Positions 10,172 through 19,252 of a DNA stretch of 39,716 bases are shown piece after piece. The stretch comes from Caballeronia arvi. GTDB lineage: Bacteria > Pseudomonadota > Gammaproteobacteria > Burkholderiales > Burkholderiaceae. Numbering within the stretch: the stretch's first letter is position 1; each line of letters opens with the position of its first letter. The position numbers were made by a program, and so were the translations under genes. The stretch covers positions 1-39,716 of the forward strand of contig NZ_FCOM02000061.1 of NCBI RefSeq assembly GCF_001544695.2, written 5' to 3'. The notes beneath the pieces were generated by a model. It was not told the origin of the DNA. It saw nothing but the letters and a program-made list of their open reading frames with translations, and made no database searches.

Positions 10172-11947
10172 CTATCCGCCGCCTCTTTGTAAGGTCGGTC
10201 CGCTTAGTCCCAAGGCTGTGTTGATGACGGCGAGATGGCTGAGCGCTTGCGGGAAGTTCCCTGCGAGTTCGCCGCGTTGTGTGTTGTATTGTTCGGAGAG
10301 CAGCCCGACGTCGTTGGCGACGGCCAGCACGCGCTCGAACTGTTTTTGCGCTTCTTCCTTGCGTCCTTGAAGGTTCAGGCAATCCGCCATCCAACAGGAG
10401 CAGGCGAGAAATGTTCCTTCGTCGGGACCGCATGGATCCTTCGGATGGCGCCTGATGAGTCCGTTTTCGCTTAGATCGCGAGCGATCCGGTCGATCGTCG
10501 AGGACATGCGCGGATCGTCGACGGCGATGAAACCGACGAGCGGCATCAATAGAAGGCTGGCATCCACTTCTTCTCCGCCGTAGTACTGCGTGAAAGTGCC
10601 GCGCCCTTGATTCCAGCTTTCACGGAGGATTTCTTTGCGAAGTCGCTCGCGAAGTGACTCAAGCCGTTCGACGAGTGGCGCATGGCCGTCATCGCACGCA
10701 TGACCGTTGATGAAACGGTCCAGCGCCACCCAGGCCATCACCCGCGAATAAGTGTAGTGCTTCGGGCTCGAGCGCGACTCCCAAATACCTGCGCCAGGCA
10801 GGCGCCAGACCTTCTCGATATGCTCGACGATGTGTCGCTCCACAAGGTATTCATCGCCAGCAGGAGCCAGACCGCCGCGGCGGGCGACGTCCAGGCAATC
10901 GACAACCTCCCCGAGGACATCTAGCTGATGTTGATTGGCCGCCGCGTTGCCGATACGAACGGGCTTTGCATAGCGATGACCCTGAAGCCAGTCGGCCGTC
11001 CACTCCGGGAGATGTCGCCCGCCGTCCACACGGTACATGATCCGACTGCGCTCGGACTCCGCAGCGATGGTGCGCAAGAGCCAGTCGCGCCAAGCCTGTG
11101 CTTCCTCGTGATAACCGGCGTTCAGCAGCGAGACCATCGCAAAACTCGTATCCCGCAGCCACGCGTATCGGTAGTCCCAGTTGAGCTGACCGTCGGGCGC
11201 CTCGGGCAGTGAGGTCGTTGGAGCGGCGACGATGGCGCCGGTGGGACGGTAGATGAGGGCCTTAAGTGTCAATAGGGAACGCTTGACGGCCTGCGGCCAC
11301 GCGGTGCGGGAAACATCGAACTTCGCGATCCAGTCTCGCCAATAGCGTTGTGTGATGCGCAACGCGGCTTGGGCGTCAACCGGTTCAGGGACGGGTTCGT
11401 GTGTCCGCCCGTAAGCCATCACGAAAGTGACGGTCTCTCCCGCCTTGATGTCGAAAGTGCCGTGTATTACGCCGTCCTTGACATGCATTTCGATATCACT
11501 GCGCAGCGTCACACGATCCGGGCCGATGTACGACAGAACGGCGTCGTCGACTCGTTTGATCAACGGCGTAAGCTGGCCATAATTGAAGCGCAGGATGAGT
11601 TCGGAACCCATTTTGACGATACCGTGGAGGCCGGTGACGATTCGCACGATGGAGCGCGAACCGGTCCCGATAGGCATGAAATCGACGATGCGCACGGCAC
11701 CCTCGGCGACTTCAAAGTCAGTCTCAATTACGAGCGTGTCCTCCTGATAGCGCCGCACGTTGCGCCCGATCGCGTCGGCGGGCGAGAGCGACCAGCTTCC
11801 ATTTTCGGACCTACCCAGAAGCGCCGCAAAGCATGCATCGTCGTCGAAGCGCGGCCAGCATAGCCAGTCAATGCAACCGTCACGGCTTACGAGGGCAGCG
11901 GTTTCGCCGTCCGAAAGGAGCGCGTAATCAGCAATGGGGCAGCTCAT
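10172..11947 (-). CDS. Glycoside hydrolase family 15 protein (glucoamylase/trehalase type)
   Basis: About 591 residues from ATG 11947. This start is chosen because GGAG sits 9 bases upstream and the protein then opens with the family's usual MSCPIADYALLSDGETAAL. GH15 (alpha/alpha)6-barrel enzymes release glucose from alpha-glucans or trehalose. The N-terminal beta-sandwich carries SRDGCIDWLCWPRFDDDACF. The catalytic barrel carries LNWDYRYAWLRDTSFAMVSL, the RIGNAAANQHQLDVLGEV block and GIWESRSSPKHYTYSRVMAW, which holds a candidate acid residue, and ends with EGTFLACSCWMADCL. No signal peptide, so cytoplasmic. It is the last gene of a seven-gene minus-strand operon, 5 bases after the SDR gene, whose 3' end contains its ribosome site. 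Bacterial GH15 proteins of this type are often trehalases; the substrate here is inferred. Confidence 0.88.
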   Translation of the reverse strand: MSCPIADYALLSDGETAALVSRDGCIDWLCWPRFDDDACFAALLGRSENGSWSLSPADAIGRNVRRYQEDTLVIETDFEVAEGAVRIVDFMPIGTGSRSIVRIVTGLHGIVKMGSELILRFNYGQLTPLIKRVDDAVLSYIGPDRVTLRSDIEMHVKDGVIHGTFDIKAGETVTFVMAYGRTHEPVPEPVDAQAALRITQRYWRDWIAKFDVSRTAWPQAVKRSLLTLKALIYRPTGAIVAAPTTSLPEAPDGQLNWDYRYAWLRDTSFAMVSLLNAGYHEEAQAWRDWLLRTIAAESERSRIMYRVDGGRHLPEWTADWLQGHRYAKPVRIGNAAANQHQLDVLGEVVDCLDVARRGGLAPAGDEYLVERHIVEHIEKVWRLPGAGIWESRSSPKHYTYSRVMAWVALDRFINGHACDDGHAPLVERLESLRERLRKEILRESWNQGRGTFTQYYGGEEVDASLLLMPLVGFIAVDDPRMSSTIDRIARDLSENGLIRRHPKDPCGPDEGTFLACSCWMADCLNLQGRKEEAQKQFERVLAVANDVGLLSEQYNTQRGELAGNFPQALSHLAVINTALGLSGPTLQRGGG

Positions 11948-11952
11948 CTCGC

Positions 11953-12945
11953 TCAGCTCCTTCGATTGGCGAGGGCGCGAAACAAGCCTATCGCGCCGAT
12001 GCCGGCTAGACCCCAAAAGAGGACGCGGTGACGATCGGTGAACATCTCCCAGCTATGCTCGCGTGCCTGGTCATCGAAGCGACCGTGCGCGCCATAGCCA
12101 CCGGGCACCGGGTCAAACAGATTCCCAGTTGCATCGCGTTGTAGCGGTTCGTCGGTGAGTTGCCCTGAGTAGCCGGCTTTCGCCAGATAGCGGTCGATCA
12201 ATGCGGGGGCGATCCGGTTCGCGAGGATTGCCTTCACAGTCGAGAACCCGAGCCATACTTCGCGGCGACGGTGCGTAGCCGCAAAGAATATCGCGCGAGC
12301 GGCAACCTCCGGCTGGAAAATCGGTGCGACGGGGCGCGCTTTCTTGCCCATCTTGTTCATCGCCCAGTCGAACTGCGGTGTATTGATGGCGGGAAGTTCG
12401 ACCATCGTCAGATGGACCTTCAGTCCGTCGTGGAGGATTTCGGAGCGCAGCGAATCGGTAAACCCACGAATGGCGAACTTAGCGCCGCAGTAGACCGACT
12501 GCAGCGGCACTGACCGATAAGCCAAGGCCGAGCCGACATTCACAATGGTGCCGCAATTTCGCGTTCGCATATGCGAGAGGGCGGCCATCATCCCGTGAAC
12601 CTGACCCAGGTAGGTGACACGCGTACCGCGCTCGATTTCTTCAGCCGTGAGCGAGGAGACGGGCGCAAACGCTGTCGCCATCGCGACGTTGACCCAGACA
12701 TCGATCGGACCCAGGGTGTCCTCCACGCGTGATGCCGCCGCATCGACGGCTTTTGAGTCGGCGACATCGGTCGGGATGGCGAGTGCCGGGACGCCGTATC
12801 GCCCTTTTATCTGAGAAGCCGCTCTCTTGAGGCGTTCTTCGTCGCGAGAAATCAGTGCGACCGCATACCCCTGGCGGGCGAATTCCTCGGCGGCAGCGCG
12901 CCCAACGCCTGCGCCAGCGCCAGTGATGACGGCTATCTTATGCAT
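11953..12945 (-). CDS. Short-chain dehydrogenase/reductase with C-terminal membrane segment
   Basis: A 330-residue SDR: NAD(P)-binding TGAGAGVG at residues 8-15, the Ser/Tyr/Lys catalytic set in VNVGSALAYRSVPLQSVYCG and AKFA, and the SDR substrate loop. It is about 80 residues longer than classical SDRs; the extra C-terminus ends in a short hydrophobic helix (VLFWGLAGIGAIGLF) before RALANRRS, suggesting membrane attachment. The substrate is unknown. It lies 18 bases after the GMC oxidoreductase gene and 5 bases before the GH15 gene, so it is almost certainly co-transcribed with them. Similar SDRs are often neighbours of GMC/GH15 genes in stress-related clusters of Proteobacteria. Confidence 0.88.
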   Translation of the reverse strand: MHKIAVITGAGAGVGRAAAEEFARQGYAVALISRDEERLKRAASQIKGRYGVPALAIPTDVADSKAVDAAASRVEDTLGPIDVWVNVAMATAFAPVSSLTAEEIERGTRVTYLGQVHGMMAALSHMRTRNCGTIVNVGSALAYRSVPLQSVYCGAKFAIRGFTDSLRSEILHDGLKVHLTMVELPAINTPQFDWAMNKMGKKARPVAPIFQPEVAARAIFFAATHRRREVWLGFSTVKAILANRIAPALIDRYLAKAGYSGQLTDEPLQRDATGNLFDPVPGGYGAHGRFDDQAREHSWEMFTDRHRVLFWGLAGIGAIGLFRALANRRS

Positions 12946-12963
12946 GGTTCAGGTCCTTTTCCA

Positions 12964-14643
12964 CTAGAGCTCTCCGCGAGCGGCTAACGCCTCGATTCTG
13001 TCCGCGGTGCGCAGCGCGATGGCCTGTATGGTCAGGGACGGATTCACCCCACCGACCGTTGGAAAGACAGAGCCATCGCAGATCCAAAGATTGTCAATGT
13101 CCCAACTTCTACAGTCAGCGTTCACAACGCTCGTAGCGGGATCGTCTCCCATCCGAGCGGTGCCATTGAGGTGGCAGGTGTCATCGGTTTCCCGCCAGAC
13201 GTCGCGTGCGCCGGCCGCTTCCAGTGCGAGGCTCATGAAGTCGAGCGAATGAGCGACAAGGCGTTTGTCGTTTTCACACAGTGAGTACGTCACGCGGGCG
13301 ACGGGCAGTCCATATTGATCTTTTTCGACGTCGAGCGTCACACGGTTGCGCTCTTGCGGCATCGCCTCCCCAACGATCTTGAGCCCCGCCTGGTGGTTGT
13401 ACTTCTGCATCTCATCGACGAGTTGCTGTCCCCACAGACCTCGGCCGGTTTGCGTCGACGCCCATGCGACGGGCAGCGGCCCCTGGCTCATGTAGCAATA
13501 GCCCCCGAAGAAGTCCTTGCCCTTGTCCTCGTAGTTCCAGTGTTCGGTGAGGGCGAGCGACGGCGGACCCTTGTACCAGCGAATCTCTTCGTCCATCGTG
13601 CCCCATGCGGCCTGATTCATTTGCACCATCAAATTCTTGCCTACCAGACCGGTGCTGTTGGCGAGGCCATCGGGGAAGCGGTCTGTCGCCGAGTTCAGCA
13701 ACAGGCGCGGCGTTTCGATCGCGTATCCCGCGACCACGACGTTGCGTGCGCGCTGAAACTGCCAGCGTCCCTCGCGGAAATACTCGACGCCGGTGGCGCG
13801 TCCGTCGTCGCCCATAACGATCCGGCCCACCATCGCCAAATCTCGGATCTCAGCGCCGGCGCGCACGGCGCGCGGTATCCAGGTGACGAGCGCGCTCTGC
13901 TTGGCGTTGGTGGCGCAGCCTGACACGCAGAATCCGCGATAGACGCACGGATGCGCTTCTCCGCGCGGCGCGGAGACGGTCGCGAGTGGCGTCGGGGCCC
14001 AGTCGATGCCGAGCGCTTCGCAGCCGCGCGCGAGCACCAGCGCCGCGGCGTTCAACTCATGCGCGCGATACGGGTATCGCGGACGCTTGGGTCCCCAAGG
14101 ATAGTTCACCGGCCCAGATATCTTCAGTGCCTCTTCGACTTCTCCGTAATAGCGCCACATCTCGCGCCAGTCGATCGGCCAGTCCGCACCATAGCCGAGA
14201 AGCAACCGTGATTTGAACCATTCCGGGCGAAAGCGCAGGGAGACCATAGCGAAGTGAACGGTGCTGCCGCCGACCGCCTTGCCGCTATTGTTGTTGCCGA
14301 GCTTGAGCGGATTCTCGCCGTCGCAGACGCGCTCGTCGGTCCAGAAGAGCTTGCCCTGATGCGTCTCATCGGATGCGAATTCTTCGAGCGGACGCCACCA
14401 CGCGCCGGCATCGAACGCGACGACCTTGAAGCCTTTCTCTGCGAGACGACAGGCAAGCGTGCCGCCACCCGCGCCGGTGCCGACAATCGCAAAGTCCACT
14501 GCTTCGTCCTGCGGATACTCGCGCATCGGAATCCATGCGCCGGGATGGAACACGTCGGGCGCGCGGCCATTCTTGCCGCGCGGGACGTGCTGCGCATCAT
14601 GTGGCAATTCAGCGGACACGGCGGTTCTCACTCTGCGCAGCAT
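12964..14643 (-). CDS. GMC-family FAD oxidoreductase (gluconate/glucose dehydrogenase type)
   Basis: About 559 residues. The FAD-binding motif is IVGTGAGGGTLACRLAEKGF, and the C-terminal GMC signature is NPSLTIQAIALRTADRIE, preceded by the active-site region CHLNGTARMGDDPATSVV. A cysteine group CVYRGFCVSGC (C-x5-C-x3-C) resembles the Fe-S-binding insert of FAD-dependent glucose dehydrogenase alpha subunits. I start at ATG 14643, overlapping the upstream gene by 35 bases; GTG 14619 with a GAGTGAGAA stretch before it (11-base overlap) is an equal alternative. No Tat or Sec signal is seen. With the subunit-3 partner it probably forms a dehydrogenase for a sugar, sugar acid or alcohol, passing electrons to a cytochrome or quinone. 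The electron acceptor is inferred. Confidence 0.88.
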   Translation of the reverse strand: MLRRVRTAVSAELPHDAQHVPRGKNGRAPDVFHPGAWIPMREYPQDEAVDFAIVGTGAGGGTLACRLAEKGFKVVAFDAGAWWRPLEEFASDETHQGKLFWTDERVCDGENPLKLGNNNSGKAVGGSTVHFAMVSLRFRPEWFKSRLLLGYGADWPIDWREMWRYYGEVEEALKISGPVNYPWGPKRPRYPYRAHELNAAALVLARGCEALGIDWAPTPLATVSAPRGEAHPCVYRGFCVSGCATNAKQSALVTWIPRAVRAGAEIRDLAMVGRIVMGDDGRATGVEYFREGRWQFQRARNVVVAGYAIETPRLLLNSATDRFPDGLANSTGLVGKNLMVQMNQAAWGTMDEEIRWYKGPPSLALTEHWNYEDKGKDFFGGYCYMSQGPLPVAWASTQTGRGLWGQQLVDEMQKYNHQAGLKIVGEAMPQERNRVTLDVEKDQYGLPVARVTYSLCENDKRLVAHSLDFMSLALEAAGARDVWRETDDTCHLNGTARMGDDPATSVVNADCRSWDIDNLWICDGSVFPTVGGVNPSLTIQAIALRTADRIEALAARGEL

Positions 14644-15256
14644 CCTCGTGACCGGGTGTCGCTTCAGCGGCTTCCCACGGGTCGCGGCGGTTGGCGACCA
14701 TACGGACATAGCCGCGCGGATTAGCCGGGCCGCCGAAGCCGATCTCGCTCCACACCTGTGGGTGCGCGTAGTACATCCCGCAGATATCATGCAGCACGCG
14801 TTCCGCAAAGAAGACGGCGCTCGGCATCCCTTCCCATTCGGTGCGGTCGAGCTTGCCTTGCTGCATGTCGATCAAAAGTGCATGGCGCGCGTCATCATCG
14901 ATGCTTGCGAACGGCAGTTCGTGACGCGCACGGCTTTCGGCGTCCAGCGCGCGAAGGCCGATGCGCCACGCATCGCGCATCGGTGGCAAGCGAGCGTCGC
15001 GATAGCCGTCGCCTGTGTTCTTCTCAAGGCGCGCGTCGACGAGCGCGGCGACGGGCACGGTGGGCCGTTGTTGATTACGCGACACGATGCACGCGCACAG
15101 CGCGCAGAGTGCGCGCCACTGGACAACATCGAAGAAGTGCGGGTCGTCGGGGGTCGTAAGCCGTTCGTCGATGACATTTCGCGTGACCTCGTCCCATGAC
15201 GGCGTGTCGCGCTTGGTCATCACGTCATAGCCGGGATAGCGGGGCAGGTGTTTCAT
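14609..15256 (-). CDS. Gluconate 2-dehydrogenase subunit 3 family protein
   Basis: A 215-residue protein of the gluconate_2-dh3 family, the small subunit paired with GMC flavoproteins. It shows the central WRALCALCACIV helix and the typical C-terminal MYYAHPQVWSEIGFGGPANP followed by RGYVRM. In characterised FAD-dehydrogenases this subunit carries a Tat signal that exports the complex; here the N-terminus (MKHLPRYPGYDVMTKRDTPS) has none. Its ATG overlaps the stop of the upstream membrane-protein gene in an ATGA (15253-15256), and its 3' end overlaps the GMC gene, so the three are translationally coupled. The partner assignment is strong from context. Confidence 0.87.
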   Translation of the reverse strand: MKHLPRYPGYDVMTKRDTPSWDEVTRNVIDERLTTPDDPHFFDVVQWRALCALCACIVSRNQQRPTVPVAALVDARLEKNTGDGYRDARLPPMRDAWRIGLRALDAESRARHELPFASIDDDARHALLIDMQQGKLDRTEWEGMPSAVFFAERVLHDICGMYYAHPQVWSEIGFGGPANPRGYVRMVANRRDPWEAAEATPGHEDAAQSENRRVR

Positions 15257-16170
15257 TTCTTCTCCGTCTCGCGAAGACGCAGCGCCGCGAGTCCCGCGAG
15301 AGCGAGCGCCGAAAAGCTGGGTGGTGCAGGCAATGGCGGACCGTTGAACAGATTCTGGCTCCAGTTATGCCAGCCGCCCCGCGCGCGGGCGACGCCGCGT
15401 GCATGAAAGCCGACACCGATAAAGCCGAGCGCCGTCGTCAGGCGCAGCCACAGCCGCGTGAACCAGTGCTCACGCGGACGGCTAAGCGCGGTGTTGATGA
15501 GCAGGGCCGATGCAACGGGCGGAACGACGATCGGCGAGTACATCGCCGGGTTCTGGAACGCGCCGCGAAAATGCAGCAGCGCGACTTCGCCGAGCGTGCC
15601 GAGCAGTCCGGCACTGGTGACGAGCGCGAGTGCCTGTCCTGCGGGCATGCCGAAAAGACGCGGCTCGTGGGCCGGTTCGTCGAGCAGCCGTTCGGAGACC
15701 GCCCCCAGCGCACCGGAGAGGAGCAACGCCATCGGCGCGCCGATCGGCGCAGCATAGAAGAGGTTGTGCCAGCTCCAGCCGCCGGGGCGCTTCGTGATGT
15801 TGTACAGATGAAACCCGGTACCGGCGACACCGGCAAGCGCAGCACTGACATAGATCCCATCCCGCACGCGGTGGCGTGCCGGCTCGTGATCGGAGCCACC
15901 ATGAAGGCCGGCGAATAATGAGAGTGTCGAGACGACGAGCGGCGTGTACATCGCGGGATTATCGAAGGAGCCCCGATAGTGCTCCATCGCGCTGTCCGTC
16001 AGTACAGACAACGCGAGCAGCGCCGAGCTGCGGTGGAACGTGCGCGCCGTATCGATGTGCGTCTGCGCCAGCGAGCGCTGCGCCTTCTGTCCGCCAAGCC
16101 GCACGAGCGCGAGTCCCGTCGCAGCGATCCCGCAGCCGATGGCAATGTCGATTGTTCTGGTTTGCGTCAT
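15253..16170 (-). CDS. Membrane protein with internal duplication, GMC-operon associated
   Basis: A 305-residue multi-pass membrane protein of unknown function. It contains two copies of the same unit. Copy one has EHYRGSFDNPAMYTPLVVST and later GTGFHLYNITKRPGGWSWHN; copy two has LHFRGAFQNPAMYSPIVVPP and later GVGFHARGVARARGGWHNWS. Each unit thus has an (H)xRGxFxNPAMY loop, hydrophobic helices, and a FH...GGW loop before the next helix. Conserved histidines in both loops could bind heme or metal, but that is inference. It is upstream of, and coupled by an ATGA overlap to, the dehydrogenase subunit-3 gene. A role as membrane anchor or electron acceptor of the GMC complex is plausible; it resembles no classical cytochrome b subunit I can name. 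Confidence 0.75.
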   Translation of the reverse strand: MTQTRTIDIAIGCGIAATGLALVRLGGQKAQRSLAQTHIDTARTFHRSSALLALSVLTDSAMEHYRGSFDNPAMYTPLVVSTLSLFAGLHGGSDHEPARHRVRDGIYVSAALAGVAGTGFHLYNITKRPGGWSWHNLFYAAPIGAPMALLLSGALGAVSERLLDEPAHEPRLFGMPAGQALALVTSAGLLGTLGEVALLHFRGAFQNPAMYSPIVVPPVASALLINTALSRPREHWFTRLWLRLTTALGFIGVGFHARGVARARGGWHNWSQNLFNGPPLPAPPSFSALALAGLAALRLRETEKK

Positions 16171-16209
16171 GTTCTTCGATTCGTTTTGTTCAATCGTTCG
16201 CCGCGGTTT

Positions 16210-17316
16210 TTAAACGGCATACCGGTGCGCATCCGCATGCTTGAAGTCGAGGCCGCAACCGGGCCTTGACCAATCCGGCGAGATGGCGCCGTCGCGCGCG
16301 CACGGTGCGCCATCGAAAAGCATCGACTCGATGCGCACGTGATCGTGGAACCATTCCTGATGCCGAAGACGCGGCGCGGCGCAGGCCACGTGTAAATGCA
16401 GCGCGGGCGCACAGTGCGCTGAGAGCGGTATATGGAACGCGTCGCAAAGCGTCGCCGCCCGTAGGAAGCCGGTGATGCCACCGCATCGCGTGGCATCGGC
16501 CTGAACGACGTCCACGGCATTGTTCGCAAGCAATCGGAGCGAGTCGTCGAGCGAGTAGCTGTATTCACCCGCAGCTAGCTCCATATGCGCGGGCAACGCG
16601 TTACGCAACGATGCGAGCCCGCCAATATTGTCCGATGACACCGGTTCTTCGAACCACTCGACGCCGTTTCGCGCGAACTGCTCGGCATAGAAAAGCGCTT
16701 GCTTTCGATCCAACGCCCCGTTTGCGTCGACGAAGAGCCCGGCGCCGTCCCCAATGGCTTCGCGCGCGACCGATACGCGGTGCGGATCACGCGATGGCTG
16801 CGTGCCGACCTTGATTTTGACCCAGCGGCAGCCCTCTTCATGCACCCAGCCAGCGAGCTGATCGCGAATCTGGTCGTCCGTATAGGTCGTGAAGCCGCCG
16901 CTACCGTAAAGTGGAACTTCGCTGCGAACGGCGCCTAATAGACGCGCGAGGGGCATGTCGAGCAGCCGTGCCTTCACGTCCCACAGTGCGCAGTCGAGGG
17001 CCGAAATCGCGCATGCCGCGATACCTGAGCGGCCGATGTTGCGCACGCGCTGCTGCATGCGTATCCACAGCGCGTCGACGTTCCACGCGTCTTCGCCGAC
17101 GAGCGTTGGGGTGAGCGTCGACTCGATGAAGGCGGCCGTAGTCGCGTCGGTATACGTATAGCCGATGCCCGTCTTGCCCGCCGCAGTGACTTCCACAACG
17201 ACAAGCGTCGTGGATTGCCAGGCGAAAGTACCATCGGCTTCTGGCCGGTCTGTCGGGATGGTGTAGGCGCGGGCCCGAATCGCTTCGACCGGCGCCTCCC
17301 GTTTTGTGAGGTGCAT
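16210..17316 (-). CDS. Mandelate racemase/muconate lactonizing enzyme family protein (acid-sugar dehydratase type)
   Basis: A 368-residue enolase-superfamily enzyme. The active-site set of the mandelate racemase subgroup is visible: Lys167-x-Lys169 in WVKIKVG, Asp197 and Asn199 in FVDANGA, the FEEP glutamates near 223, Glu251 in AAGEY, and the Asp274/His301 dyad (VQADATRCGGITG and PLSAHCAP). Enzymes with this arrangement abstract the alpha proton of a carboxylate and mostly dehydrate or epimerise acid sugars. Which sugar acid cannot be told. The gene starts 14 bases after the TPP-enzyme stop and precedes the membrane-protein gene by 39 bases, placing it in the same operon. With the GMC dehydrogenase, a path of sugar oxidation then dehydration is suggested by context only. 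Confidence 0.88.
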   Translation of the reverse strand: MHLTKREAPVEAIRARAYTIPTDRPEADGTFAWQSTTLVVVEVTAAGKTGIGYTYTDATTAAFIESTLTPTLVGEDAWNVDALWIRMQQRVRNIGRSGIAACAISALDCALWDVKARLLDMPLARLLGAVRSEVPLYGSGGFTTYTDDQIRDQLAGWVHEEGCRWVKIKVGTQPSRDPHRVSVAREAIGDGAGLFVDANGALDRKQALFYAEQFARNGVEWFEEPVSSDNIGGLASLRNALPAHMELAAGEYSYSLDDSLRLLANNAVDVVQADATRCGGITGFLRAATLCDAFHIPLSAHCAPALHLHVACAAPRLRHQEWFHDHVRIESMLFDGAPCARDGAISPDWSRPGCGLDFKHADAHRYAV

Positions 17317-17330
17317 GGCGAAGACCCCGG

Positions 17331-19127
17331 TTAGTTGTCCTTATGCCCAGGCAGCACCGCACCCAGCACCTGTTTCGCGGTATCAACGATGATGTTGCCT
17401 TCGTCCGGATCTCCTTCGAAGAGCGTCGTGGCGAACGCTTTCGCCTGTTGCAGGGTAATGTGCGGCGGCAGCGGTGGAATGTTGGGATCGGCTTTCACCT
17501 CGATGACAACGGGGCGGTCTGAGCCCAGCGCGTCCTCCCACGCTGCGCCCATGCGCTCGGCCTGGTCGACATAGAGACCCCGCAGCCCAATCAATTCGGC
17601 AAAGCGGTGGTATGGCACCGACGGAATGTCTTGCGACGCCTCAAACTTCGGGTCGCCGTTCATCACGCGCTGTTCCCACGTAACCTGATTCAGGTCGTCA
17701 TTGTGCAGCACCATGCATATCCAGCGCGGATCGGACCATTGCTTCCAGTACTTCGCGACCGTGATCAATTCCGCCATGTTGTTCATCTGCATCGCGCCAT
17801 CACCGACCAGTGCGATAACTGGCCGCTCGGGATGCGCGAATTTCGCCGAGATCGCATAGGGGACGGCCGCGCCCATGGACGCGAGTCCCCCGGAGAGCGA
17901 GCACATCATGCCACGCTTGACTTTGAGGTCGCGCGCGTACCAGTTTGCGCATGATCCAGAGTCACTGGTTACGATGGCGTTCGGCGGCACGCGCGGCGAT
18001 AGCTCCCATACCGTGCGCTGCGGGTTGACGCCGGTTGTTCCCGACGCTAGCGCACGCTTCTCAAGTTTCTTCCACCAGTCAGTCATCCAGCCTTCGATAC
18101 CCTCCTGCCATGCGCGATCCGCCTTGTGTTCGAGCAGTGGCAAAAGCGCGCGCAATGTCTCCGCGCTGTCGCCAACGAGATTAACTTCCATCGGATACCG
18201 GATAGACAGCATGTCGGGCTTGATGTCGATCTGTACCCCGCGCGCCGCACCTTCCTTCGGGAGGAACTCCGAGTAAGGAAAGCCCGAGCCGATCATCAGC
18301 AACGTGTCACATTCGGTCATCAGCTTATAGCTTGGCTCCGTGCCGAGCAGACCAATTGAGCCGGTCACGTAAGGCAGATCGTCGGGCAGCGCGGCTTTGC
18401 CCAGGAGTGCTTTTGCGACGCCTGCGCCAAGTTTCTCCGCCACCGCGATCACTTCATCGGTCGCCTGCAATGCGCCCGCGCCGACCAGGATTGCCACCTT
18501 CTTGCCCGCGTTGAGGACTTCGGCGGCGCGTTGAAGATCATCAGCATAGGGGATCGTCTTGGGCGCGCGATAACCTACCCCCGAATGCAGGGTTCCGTGC
18601 TTGCGCGGCGGCGGCTCGTATTTGAGTTCCTGCAAATCATTTGGAAACACGAGTGCCGCGACCTTTCGCTCGCCTAGCGCAGTGCGGATGGCCCGATCAA
18701 CAAGATGACGAACCTGCGCGGGCACACTTGCTTGTTGGATGAAAGCGCCCGCGACGTCCTTGAACATCGACTGAAGGTCGACTTCCTGTTGATAATGGCC
18801 ACCGAGCGACGCGCGGGCTTGTTGACCGGCGATGGCAAGAACGGGCATGTGATCCAGTCGCGCGTCGTAAAGACCTGCAAGGAGGTGGGCTGCACCGGGT
18901 CCGGATGTCGCCAGACACACGCCGAGCTCGCCAGTGAACTTCGCGTGCGCTGAAGCCATGAAGGCGGCCATTTCCTCATGCCGCGTCTGAATGAATTCGA
19001 TCTTGCCTTCTGCGCGGTTCAACGCCCCAAGGATGCCGTTGATGCCATCTCCCGGATACCCAAAGATGCGGCGCACGCCCCATGCGTGCAAGCGGCCGAC
19101 CAGGAAGTCGCCGACAGTAGTGGACAT
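17331..19127 (-). CDS. Thiamine-pyrophosphate-requiring enzyme (pyruvate oxidase/acetolactate synthase-like)
   Basis: A 598-residue TPP enzyme, first gene of the minus-strand operon. The N-terminal Pyr domain has GYPGDGINGILGAL and the catalytic Glu51 of RHEEMAAF. A central domain (residues about 195-330) follows. The PP domain has the TPP motif GDGAMQMNNMAELITVAKYW with HNDDLNQVTWEQR. The sequence resembles the pyruvate oxidase-like branch, which decarboxylates 2-oxo acids to acetate or acetyl-phosphate; acetolactate synthase-like activity cannot be excluded. A good ribosome site (GGGAG) is 6 bases before ATG 19127. The leader carries two palindromes (19161-19176, 19181-19195), the second shared with the oxidase operon. 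Confidence 0.88.
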   Translation of the reverse strand: MSTTVGDFLVGRLHAWGVRRIFGYPGDGINGILGALNRAEGKIEFIQTRHEEMAAFMASAHAKFTGELGVCLATSGPGAAHLLAGLYDARLDHMPVLAIAGQQARASLGGHYQQEVDLQSMFKDVAGAFIQQASVPAQVRHLVDRAIRTALGERKVAALVFPNDLQELKYEPPPRKHGTLHSGVGYRAPKTIPYADDLQRAAEVLNAGKKVAILVGAGALQATDEVIAVAEKLGAGVAKALLGKAALPDDLPYVTGSIGLLGTEPSYKLMTECDTLLMIGSGFPYSEFLPKEGAARGVQIDIKPDMLSIRYPMEVNLVGDSAETLRALLPLLEHKADRAWQEGIEGWMTDWWKKLEKRALASGTTGVNPQRTVWELSPRVPPNAIVTSDSGSCANWYARDLKVKRGMMCSLSGGLASMGAAVPYAISAKFAHPERPVIALVGDGAMQMNNMAELITVAKYWKQWSDPRWICMVLHNDDLNQVTWEQRVMNGDPKFEASQDIPSVPYHRFAELIGLRGLYVDQAERMGAAWEDALGSDRPVVIEVKADPNIPPLPPHITLQQAKAFATTLFEGDPDEGNIIVDTAKQVLGAVLPGHKDN

Positions 19128-19160
19128 AGTTTGCTCCCAGGTTGCAGCGAGGAGGGTAGT

Positions 19161-19176
19161 GACTATGGTTATAGTC
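19161..19176. promoter_or_regulatory. Perfect 6-bp palindrome in TPP-enzyme promoter
   Basis: GACTATGGTTATAGTC has perfect 6-base arms around GGTT, 34 bases before the start of the TPP-enzyme gene. On the minus strand it includes TATAAC, which could be part of a -10 element. It may be an operator; there is no second copy in front of the oxidase operon. Confidence 0.4.
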
Positions 19177-19180
19177 GATA

Positions 19181-19195
19181 TATCACAACGTGATG
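19181..19195. promoter_or_regulatory. Putative operator, copy 1 (TPP-enzyme side)
   Basis: TATCACAACGTGATG contains the inverted repeat ATCAC-AAC-GTGAT, 54 bases upstream of the TPP-enzyme start. It matches 12 of 15 bases of the perfect palindrome at 19781-19795 in front of the oxidase operon. The pairing of two such sites around a MarR-type gene suggests they are binding sites of that regulator; this is inference. Confidence 0.5.
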
Positions 19196-19252
19196 CAATG
19201 ACTGTGCCGCGCTGTGGGACTGGCTAACGGTTCGTCTACATGAGGGTAACGG

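Noticed and set aside
11948..12016. Longer start of the GH15 protein at 12016
   Set aside because: It overlaps the SDR 3' end and adds an Arg-rich stretch absent from the family; ATG 11947 has a good ribosome site.
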